A stretch of DNA of 17,311 bases. It comes from Acanthaster planci (taxonomy: Eukaryota > Echinodermata > Asteroidea > Valvatida > Acanthasteridae). The notes under the pieces are model-generated. The model worked only from the letters and a program-made list of their open reading frames with translations, ran no database searches and had not been told where the DNA came from. Every line of letters starts with the position of its first letter. Within the stretch, counting starts at the first letter, position 1. The stretch lies in NCBI RefSeq assembly GCF_001949145.1, contig NW_019091441.1, positions 418,700-436,010 on the forward strand, read 5' to 3'. This document shows positions 8,521-15,482 of the stretch, in pieces. Position numbers and translations under genes: made by a program.

Positions 8521-9240
8521 CCTTCATTGCAATGGCAAATGACAAGAATCTCAACAATTTCCCTAAATAGCAATGTTGTTCTTTCAGGTAATTTTGACTG
8601 CTTTTCCCAAGTTTTGCATATGAAGACCAGCATCATTGGGGCCTATATTTCCACATATACTGCATTTCAGATTAGATATCACTTCTTCTGCTGACCTTAC
8701 ATTTTCTGCAAAGTACTTTCTGGTGCATGTGTTCACAGTGCTGGATATTTACCCCAATACTTCAATGTATGCGAGTTGTGAGTACTCATTGAGGGCATAC
8801 CCAACCTTGTGCGGTCATGTTGTTACTAAGATACAACTTTTTGTCAAGATGCTTTTTTCCAATATATCCTTAACTCTTAATACACCTCAAGGAGAACAAA
8901 GAACATGAGGAGGAATTTCATCTAATACATCCGATAAGAAGGCAGTTTCTTCTTCATAGTGTTCAGTCAGCTCAATCAATCTCATCTTGGTCAGTAATGT
9001 GCCTGGTGGTAAAATTTGAATTTAGTTAGTGGAAACATTAGATTGAGCACACTGCTTGCATTGGTAACTTTTAACAAAAAAGTAATGTCCAAGGATGGAT
9101 TTGCGCCGGGAGATGTTTATCCAAAATTAACAAAAACATTTTCTTACCACATATTGCCTCACTTGAAGGGATACAATTACCTACTTTTTCTGGCCTGAAT
9201 ATATCTAACCATGAAGCTAGAATTACTTGTTCCTCTACAA
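8521..9240 (-). pseudogene. NLR NACHT NTPase remnant
   Basis: Minus strand, several frames: DITFLLKVTNASSVLNLMF resembles the strand and helix after the P-loop. MRLIELTEHYEEETAFLSDV then LDEIPPHVL resembles Walker B (LLLDGLDEI). DILEKSILTKSCILVTT, a stop, then PHKV resembles sensor 1 (VLVTSRPH). EYSQLAYIEVLG, a stop, and RKYFAENVRSAEEVI resemble the following helix bundle. KLPERTTLLFREIVEIL continues it. A NACHT domain binds nucleotide and drives oligomerisation. I could not find a Walker A GxxGxGK(S/T). The in-frame stops at sensor 1 and after 'VLG' argue for a pseudogene. Confidence 0.6.
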
Positions 9241-9540
9241 CTGGAAGGTAAGACCAATTGAGCAGTAAATGAAAAACAGCTCATCAGTATCCATGGTCCT
9301 GGAAGGATCCAAGGGGTGTGCAGGCTTATAGGAAGGTAACACCAATTGAGCAGTAAATGAAAAACAGCTCATCAGTATCCATGGTCCTGGAAGGATCCAA
9401 GGGGTGTGCATGCTTATGGTGCTGGTTGTTTCCTGGTAGTACTTGATAATCTGCTTCCGACAATACTTCAGTGAATCATCGGGGGGGGGGGGGAAGTGGC
9501 ATATATGTATGTTGAGTTGGCGGGTTTGTTTAGCCATCTC
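9235..9540 (-). pseudogene. NLR pre-NACHT exon
   Basis: A clean acceptor (TTATTAG, AG at 9541-9542) opens the exon in phase 0 with GAG ATG GCT AAA, matching the phase-0 donors of the linker exon. It reads AKQTRQLNIHICHFPPPP, then DSLKYCRKQIIKYYQETTS and SMHTP, and in a shifted frame DPSRTMDTDELFFIYCSIG. The pattern C-K-LK-YY-T...PWD----MD-DELF is the region just before NACHT in animal NLRs. It carries a run of 13 C on this strand (9481-9493) and an 88-bp tandem duplication, both of which disturb the frame. Confidence 0.6.
9243..9418. repeat. 88-bp tandem duplication
   Basis: Copies 9243-9330 and 9331-9418 are nearly identical, with only about three differences (for example GGTAAGACC against GGTAACACC). 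It doubles the coding segment for SRTMDTDELFFIYCSIG. As 88 is not a multiple of three, it shifts the frame. Its freshness suggests a recent event. Confidence 0.9.
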
Positions 9541-9938
9541 CTAATAACATAAACCATCAGAAACAAAAGATGGGATTTTTAAAGCATCCTGCAGTCCTGG
9601 GTAATGCTACTCAAGTCTCTACATGGTGCATGGCGTGACCATCAATACGTAAAGAAAGCTCCATTGGAAAGAAATTTTTCTGAGGAATTTTTTTATTTTA
9701 GGATTTTAACATTTTCAATGTTAAAATAAGATGTACCTCTGAATTTCAGCGTCAGTTTTTACAAGTTTTATTTGTTTGTAAGTGCAACTCAAGTTGATAG
9801 GTTTTATTGGTTAATTGTTTGTTACATTATTTTATGTTATGTACCACCTAGTGCATGTACAATTGTATTATTTATTTCATGCGAGGAGCAATGAGAAATG
9901 GAAAAAGTGGAAAGCATGCAAACATATACTGATTTGGA

Positions 9939-10004
9939 AAATTATTTACCTGAAGCACTTGCTGGTATAGTAAATTATTTACCTGAAGCACTTGCTGGTA
10001 TAGT
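9939..10004. repeat. 33-bp exact tandem duplication over a splice donor
   Basis: Units 9939-9971 and 9972-10004 are identical. Each contains, on the minus strand, CTTCAG followed by GTAAAT, so two equivalent donor sites stand 33 bases (11 codons) apart. Confidence 0.9.
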
Positions 10005-10660
10005 CCAACTGAAGATTGATACTGGTTGAAAAAACTGCCCACAACGGCAGTATTATTTTCACCAGAGACATTCATGGCTTCCACATACCCAGGTGGCAAA
10101 GATCCTTGTCTTTGTGCAGCAACTGCTTCCAGTTGGGGTCGAGAAGGAATGATATCCTGAAATGAGCTTAATTTCTGAATTCTCTGCATATGATGGCAGC
10201 TCTTCAACTGCTGCCTCTTCTTGTATCTCACTTGGGCTTTTACGTAATTTATCCACCTGTGGGCTCCGTTGTGTGGACTTCTTCACCTCCTGTTCTTTGA
10301 GAAATGGCATCCCCCTTTTTAACATGTCCGGGTGGTTGGCTGATGCTTGCTGTTTTTTCCTTTTGTGAGGTGTTTTGAAGGACTCTAAACGCCCTATCCA
10401 TGTTCTCTTGATGATGTCATTCTCCCCTGCAAGCTCTGCCATATTTCCTCCGGCATTTGATGATGTTTCTGTAGCTGGGTCCTGTCTCCATCATAAACTT
10501 GCTCCTTTCTCAGTATCTCTTCCTCCAATGATTTAGTCCCATTCTGCACACTTTGTTCTTTCATCCATGCAGTGTCTTGTTTTGGGGGATTAAGTTGCTC
10601 CGGCTTTCTCATCCTCATTTGATTTCAGTGGCCCTTGCTGGATATCTTCTTGGTCTGATT
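9951..10660 (-). pseudogene. NLR linker exon between DEATH and NACHT
   Basis: Acceptor CTTTTAAAG (AG at 10661-10662). The exon enters with two bases that complete a Glu codon with the phase-1 end of the DEATH exon: ESDQEDIQQGPLKSNEDEKA. A stop at 10590-10592 beside a run of C forces a frame change to DTAWMKEQSVQNGTKSLEEE. A second change gives MAELAGENDIIKRTWIGRLE and KKSTQRSPQVDKLRKSPSE, a third RPQLEAVAAQRQGSLPPGYV and QYQSSVGLYQQVLQ. It is charged, Gln/Lys/Glu-rich and probably disordered, as such linkers are. It ends at one of two donors, after 9950 or after 9983. Three shifts in one exon mean a decayed copy. Confidence 0.6.
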
Positions 10661-11009
10661 CTTTAAAAGAAAGGTGTTCAATGATATGTAAGGTTACCAT
10701 AACCCTTTGATGTACACGTGGACCCTATACTATTGAAAATAGTAATGAATGCAAACCCTCTGTTCTTTTTATTTTTTTGTCTTTTAATCAATTTAATTTA
10801 TTGAAGGTGAAAAAAGCTTTTGAATTAAGTAGTCTATAAATTGACTCAACGTCTTGCCTTTTTTTCGTATCGTAAAACGCTTTCAGGATTTTTTCGGACA
10901 TGGCATAGTGTGGCCTTTCTTAGGGATTGAAAGCTGCTTTACACACAGATGATCTGATGAAAATGCTCTCATTCCAACACAAACTCTCAAGATGTGCATA
11001 TAGACTCAC
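10661..11009 (-). other. Intron between DEATH and linker exons
   Basis: AT-rich, bounded by GTGAGT at 11004-11009 and AG at 10661-10662. No other feature was seen. Confidence 0.5.
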
Positions 11010-11267
11010 CTGGCTCCAGTGAGGACAATTCAGCAAAACCAACATTTGCTAATGCTTCTTCTAGCCTCTTGAGTCCTGCTTCATGATTTGTCTGCTTTTT
11101 CAATGAAGACAGAAACATGTGATGACAGCATTCTTTTTTGTCTTCAGAGATGGTGTGGATTTGCATGACATCTTCACTGTATCCTAGGCACTTGGCCAAC
11201 TTTTCCCAGGATTCTTTTACTTTCATGGATAGGTCCTGGAAGAGTGGATCATCAATCTGGCTTTTGT
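11010..11267 (-). CDS. NLR DEATH-domain exon
   Basis: A 258-nt open exon bounded by an acceptor (TTTTGGCAG, AG at 11268-11269) and a perfect donor (CAG then GTGAGT). It encodes SQIDDPLFQDLSMKVKESWE then KLAKCLGYSEDVM, and ends ALANVGFAELSSLEP. Six amphipathic helices with the W-LA-LG--D pattern mark a death domain, the homotypic adaptor-binding module of apoptotic and NLR signalling. It is uninterrupted, unlike the rest of the gene. It begins and ends in phases that fit both neighbouring exons (a G from the exon at 12175-12274 completes GAC on entry; its own last G completes GAA on exit). Confidence 0.85.
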
Positions 11268-12174
11268 CTGCCAAAAGCAAATTGAACCTCTTTGAAAGAT
11301 ATTACAGTGATATTGTAGACTGTATATCTGCATTGCCTTTTATGTGGACAAAACAAAGTAAAAACGAAGTAAGGAAGCCAGAAATATTAAAGACAACATG
11401 TCATCCAACACCAGGAAGTCTTTTGCAAAGACAGAGTTTGCTTTGCCCACACTATTCAAATAATGTCCAAAACGATAGGATTTAACTTGTCATTCTGAGG
11501 GGATAAGTTTTCAGTTTGACAAGCTTGGGTAGACCATTTTTATATCACCCCAAGTATCTTGTCAAGATGTAATAAATAATGCTGTCATCTTCAATCATAT
11601 CAGTATTACAAGTTAGTTTGTAGTTACTTGGTTGGTCAGCGAGTCAGCCATTAATTTGGTCGGTGGGTTTTACTTGGTGTGGCTGTTTGGAGTATGGTGG
11701 GGTGAATGGGATGGTGGTACTGTTGGAAGTATGGGATTAGGTTGGGTCGCATGAGCCTGATGTTTGCTGTTTAAATTTGTTTTGTCGCTACATTTTTATG
11801 TGAACTTCACATCAGAAACCTTTCAGATTCTCAGACTTTTGACCGATTGTTTTGAGGTGAGAAGAAAGTAATGCACTTAATGCACACAGCTGACCTTTTT
11901 AAATTGGACTATTAGAGTGCAGTTCTAGAAATATTTGATGTCCTGTTGGTACTAATTTCATGTAACAATGGACTAATAAGATTACAACCAGCAGCTTACT
12001 GATTGTGTTGAGTATTTGTAATTTAAGAAGTCCTTTATGATTTTCCTTGTTTATATCAAATTATGTTTTCATTTCATTAGGGCTGATGATAATATGCATC
12101 CTGCTGGGAATTACCTACGATGAGGGGATTTTAAATTTCCATCTTAAAAACTGATATCTCCAATGGCTATTTAC
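11268..12174 (-). other. Intron, no gene seen
   Basis: About 0.9 kb of AT-rich sequence with a GT-rich patch near 11650-11760. It runs from the GTAAAT donor to the DEATH acceptor. No coding or RNA gene was recognised. Confidence 0.4.
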
Positions 12175-12274
12175 CTTTCTGTCCACCACCCAGCAGGCCA
12201 TCAGAAGACTGACTAATTGCGATGTTCTTGTCCTGGTGAATTTCATGGTCATTGAATATAAGCAAGTCACAGAG
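12175..12274 (-). CDS. Small upstream exon of the NLR gene
   Basis: Acceptor TTTTCAG (AG at 12275-12276) and donor AAAG then GTAAAT give a 100-nt exon encoding LCDLLIFNDHEIHQDKNIAI and SQSSDGLLGGGQK. In this frame its last G pairs with the AC that opens the DEATH exon to give Asp, so the splice is phase-consistent. The peptide is not recognised. A diverged second copy of the exon lies at 13405-13500. Confidence 0.5.
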
Positions 12275-12513
12275 CTGAAAAGAAAATGCAAACATGCATA
12301 CCTTCAAGGGCAAAGTCTGAGTTTTTAGACTGAACATGTAAAGATAGTGTGACAAAAATCCAACAAACTTACTAACAATACTTAAAATCTGAAAATAGGA
12401 GTTGAAGACATTGCACTATGCCTAGAAAATAAATTTCTGTGATTAGAACAAATGGTTGATTCCTTAATGTTTATAGAATGCGGCAGTGTTGGTTTTATGT
12501 GTAATATACCCAC

Positions 12514-12695
12514 CTGGAATTTCTGGAAATTTCTCCTGATGTAAAGGTGCTGATGTGGGGGCTAGATGCCGATCTTGCTGTTGATCAGTTCTTTCAAGGA
12601 TGAGACAGATGTCTCTGGGTTCAGTTGGAAACAAAGTGTTTTCGGTCCATTCAGTAGGGGATTTTGGACAAAGATTTGTCTCACCTATCTTAAAC
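12514..12695 (-). CDS. Candidate exon, unknown product
   Basis: Open from an acceptor-like TTTTGGCAG (AG at 12696-12697) to a donor CCAG then GTGGGT after 12514. It encodes KIGETNLCPKSPTEWTENTL, then PTEPRDICLILERTDQQQD and HLAPTSAPLHQEKFPEIPG. It is polar, Pro/Thr-rich and probably disordered. The exon is 182 nt, so it would end in phase 2 if read in this frame and does not join the 12175-12274 exon cleanly. Either another exon lies between, the acceptor differs, or it belongs to another transcript. No family was recognised. Confidence 0.3.
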
Positions 12696-13120
12696 TGCCA
12701 AAATGGTGTTTTCCTCATTTAGGTTTATCTCTTAGCAGATAACACAGATGTTGTTATACAGCATTGGAAAAATGTTAGTCGTTTCATTTCAACAACTACA
12801 AATTGGTAAATTCAAAACATGAATTAATGTTGTTATTTGTTTTCAAACGTTTAGTTAGATGATGCGTAGGACCACTACAATATTGCATTGTAGTTTACGA
12901 AAAAAGCTGAGTTTTGTCTTTGTCAGGAGGTTGCTCCGTTCTCTATTTGAGTTCCTCAGGTGTTGATGCTCCGCTTTCTTCACTTTGCTGCTCTTCTCTC
13001 ATTTCTTTTCGTCTGGTTGGGATTTCTTTACGTCATGAAAGAAAATACTTTCACTGAGAACAGGGAATGAATTGTTGAATAAATTTGAACTACAAGATGC
13101 GTTATATGACCTATTAATCA
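12696..13120. other. Non-coding stretch
   Basis: Mostly AT-rich. A Glu/Gln-rich minus-strand frame of about 19 codons from 13002 ends at a TAG (12944-12946). It is too short and interrupted to call. Confidence 0.3.
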
Positions 13121-13390
13121 CTAAGAATTCAATAAGTAAGAACAGTGTTTAGTTTTGGAAATTTGTTTAATTGACGCAGGGTTTATTTTGTTTAATAACT
13201 CATCGAAGGTTACTAAACAGATTTTGATTAACCTATCTGGTAACCTATAAGAAGTAACAATTGACGAAAGGATAGGAAAGGGCCTGTACATTGGTATCAT
13301 TGTATTTAAAAAACTTTTGTATTCCTGACTCTCGATATCAGAAAATTCTCTTGAGAGGGCGCTGTTCATGTAATAACCCAAATTTCTCAT
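13121..13390 (-). CDS. Unknown ORF, faint SEA-domain resemblance
   Basis: An 89-codon open frame with LSREFSDIESQEYKSFLNT and KICLVTFDELLNKINPASI. The spacing of S-EY--F and a later VTF resembles SEA modules of mucins and adhesion receptors, but the GS(V/I)VV cleavage strand is missing. The flanks show no convincing splice sites. It could equally be chance coding in a spacer. Confidence 0.2.
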   Translation of the reverse strand: MRNLGYYMNSALSREFSDIESQEYKSFLNTMIPMYRPFPILSSIVTSYRLPDRLIKICLVTFDELLNKINPASIKQISKTKHCSYLLNS

Positions 13391-13404
13391 CTTGAGTATT
13401 TTAC

Positions 13405-13500
13405 CTTTCTACCCATTTTGATTCAGGTTTTCATTGGAAAGAGAAAGGATTTTTTGTCCTTGTCAACACCACTCTTTTGAAGATTAAGTTAGTCACAGAG
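13405..13500 (-). pseudogene. Decayed duplicate of the small NLR exon
   Basis: It begins CAG then CTCTGTGACT and ends GTAGAAAG then GTAAAAT, the same borders as the 12175-12274 exon (CAG CTCTGTGACT; ACAGAAAG GTAAAT), with an internal GACAAGGACAA block matching CACCAGGACAAGAA. It is 96 nt against 100. In the matching frame it has stops (LCD then TAA, later TGA), so it is no longer coding. Confidence 0.5.
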
Positions 13501-13950
13501 CTGGAAAAGCTGTGCAGTCCCCAAACCTCATAAGGTTTCATTTCTAAGTATTGTATGTATTTGTTACCTCTTTACATTTGTGCCTGGGATGATTGACATA
13601 ATATAGTTCAACCTGATTAATATTTGATACTTCAAATGCAAAAATTTGTATTTTCATTATCACATACCTGAAAGTTATTTTGGTGTACATGTATTGATTT
13701 TTGGGCCGGACGNCCTTCTATTGGTCAAAGTTGTGAATTATGGGGCAAAATCAGATCTAATCGTTCCCCTACAAACTCCCCTACTTTTTTTGATCTACTC
13801 CTGGAGATCAGCTTAATTCACAAATTCGAACACTGCTTTAACAGGATAATTAGCATAAGCTGCTCTTAACAACTTGCTCAACAAGGCACCACTCTGCAAA
13901 CACTTTCTGGTTTAGCAGAATATAATACATTTACATTGTACATACATCAG
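13501..13950. other. Spacer with possible 3' end of gypsy B
   Basis: No gene was seen. It holds the single ambiguous base of the window (13713) and a purine-rich tract on the minus strand (next entry). A long terminal repeat could start here but could not be delimited. Confidence 0.3.
13776..13791 (-). other. Candidate polypurine tract of gypsy B
   Basis: The minus strand reads AAAAAAAGTAGGGGAG, followed by TTTGTAGGGG. It is 160 bases downstream of the SGNH ORF stop, where a polypurine tract and 3' LTR would be expected. No second LTR copy is available to confirm it. Confidence 0.3.
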
Positions 13951-14529
13951 TTACCAACACCTTCTTTCGAAATATTTTACAATTTGTCTGATTGTTCTCT
14001 GATACTGGCTCATCCCCAACTGATCTAAGTGAACCCCATCAAGATTATATCGTGGATGTTTCAGACCACGATGGTGCCACACCCACCAAAGATCTTCTTT
14101 CATCATTTCTGCTTCTAACAGCTCATTAAAAGCATCTGCCCTCTCGTTAAATTGAGAAACTGACACTTGACCCTGCCTCATATTCCCTATACGTGGCAAG
14201 ACTGGTAGGAACACTACTACACAAGGTTTAACACCATGCATGGGTAAATCCCGAACAAAGTTACAAAGTGAGTCGCATACAGACTTTGGAGTTACACTTA
14301 CTGCACATAAATCATTAGTACCAAGGTCAATTATCAAGATAGAAGGATTTTCTTTGGCAATCATTTGACAATAACGAGAATGACTTAAATTAACTCGACT
14401 TAGAGTCAAACCTCCCTCTCCAATGCAAGAAATAGGTACATTCCCTCCTTCTAATTCTACATCTATTGTGGCTCTCCGCCTACCAGATAACCGTCTCACA
14501 AAGCTGTGTCCAAATAATACGAATCCCAT
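13951..14529 (-). CDS. SGNH/GDSL-type hydrolase ORF
   Basis: An intact frame of 192 codons from ATG at 14529. All SGNH blocks are present: block I FGHSFVRRL with Ser9, block II Gly near GEGGLTL (39-40), block III LGTNDL with Asn72, and block V DGVHLDQLG with Asp164 and His167. The nucleophile, oxyanion residues and Asp/His pair are therefore complete. The family are esterases or lipases. In mobile elements such domains occur in LINE ORF1 (CR1/L2) and in Ngaro/DIRS-type retrotransposons. Here it lies 335 bases downstream of, and in the same orientation as, the gypsy B pol, in the position of an env gene. No signal peptide is visible. Whether it belongs to the element or is host is inferred; linkage favours the element. 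Confidence 0.8.
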   Translation of the reverse strand: MGFVLFGHSFVRRLSGRRRATIDVELEGGNVPISCIGEGGLTLSRVNLSHSRYCQMIAKENPSILIIDLGTNDLCAVSVTPKSVCDSLCNFVRDLPMHGVKPCVVVFLPVLPRIGNMRQGQVSVSQFNERADAFNELLEAEMMKEDLWWVWHHRGLKHPRYNLDGVHLDQLGMSQYQRTIRQIVKYFERRCW

Positions 14530-14863
14530 ATTTGGTGACTAAGGTGCTAGAGGATGCCTCCTCCTCTCCAGCTTATATCTAAGTTGAATAATCTACATGA
14601 CCTTTTATTCTTTAATTAAAACCAATAAAGTATTTCAATATCAAGCCAAAACTTGAATGATTACCAACAAGCTACTATGCAATCATACAGGCATACAAGC
14701 ATCATTATAAACAAATAGTCAACCTTGACAATTCCCCAATGCAGTGTGAAGCAAAATGGCAGCATGAGGTCGGGTCGGCTCACTGGAAGACTGGATGCCC
14801 CAAGTCTCTTCCAAAGAGCGTCTCCGAGTCCCACTCAACCACATGCCAACGACCACATGGAGA
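14530..14863 (-). other. Spacer between gypsy B pol and SGNH ORF
   Basis: No ORF. On the minus strand it has an ATTAAAGAATAAAA cluster about 50-80 bases upstream of the SGNH start, which could be polyadenylation signals for pol transcripts or simply AT-rich sequence. Confidence 0.3.
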
Positions 14864-15482
14864 TTACTTTACAACAGAGCGGGGCAGCTTATGCGGGTTG
14901 GAGTGACTCCCTTTATTTCTCCTTAGTGATCTCCTTTGTGGAAGGACTGGATCCATCCCTGAGGCTACAAGCGGCTCCCCTACTTTTTCGCTTTCCACAC
15001 TCTGCCCAAGGTTGACGCCACTCGGAGTGGTTTTTGTTACGATTATATCAAATTCAGATTCGTCGCTTGACTCTGATCCACTATCCGACTCAGCAAGTGG
15101 ATCTGCACGCAGGTATTTACGATTTACGGTCTTTTCAGGTCCACCATCCAATGGACGGATGCGATACACATCATCATGTGCATTTTTCCAAGTTACAACA
15201 TATGGCTGCCTGTCGTAGGCATCTTTTGGCTTATGCCGGCCCTTGAACGCGCACTTTTTCAACAACACTTGCGAACCAACCTGTAAAGGAACGGCATTAA
15301 CCTTATGGTGGCGGGCTTCATTCTGAAGAGTTCTTTTCCGTACCCTTTCCTTTACCAATGCCCCTGCACGTTCCAGCAATTCAGACGGCTCCTGGACAAA
15401 ATCCTGCCCCCAATTACTATCACTACAGCCCAGTATTTGGTCTATTGGAATTAATGGTTCTCTCCCGAACATCAAATGCCAA
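14864..15482 (-). pseudogene. Gypsy B integrase C-terminus
   Basis: It starts right at a deletion junction with HLMFGREPLIPIDQILG, the segment that follows the integrase core, then VKERVRKRTLQNEARHHK, VGSQVLLKKCAFKGRHKP and PYVVTWKNAHDDVYRIRPLD, a GPY/F-like module that contacts DNA. The tail is acidic then basic (SGSESSDESEFD, RRSLRRNKGS) and stops at 14864. It is in a different frame from the zinc-finger part upstream because of the deletion. The polyprotein tail otherwise looks intact. Confidence 0.75.
15474..15482. other. Deletion junction removing the integrase core
   Basis: PMRHLLA, which precedes the integrase core in gypsy elements, is joined within a few bases to HLMFGREP, which follows it. 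The whole DDE core is missing and the frame is shifted. Confidence 0.7.

Noticed and set aside
9481-9493. Run of 13 G
   Set aside because: Simple homopolymer; only noted as a likely frame or sequencing uncertainty in the pre-NACHT exon.
12944-13002. Minus-strand Glu/Gln-rich peptide starting MREEQQSEESGASTPEELK
   Set aside because: Composition resembles the NLR linker but it is short, ends in a stop and lacks clear splice borders.
15012-15246. Two overlapping plus-strand ORFs
   Set aside because: Shadows of the integrase C-terminus on the opposite strand.
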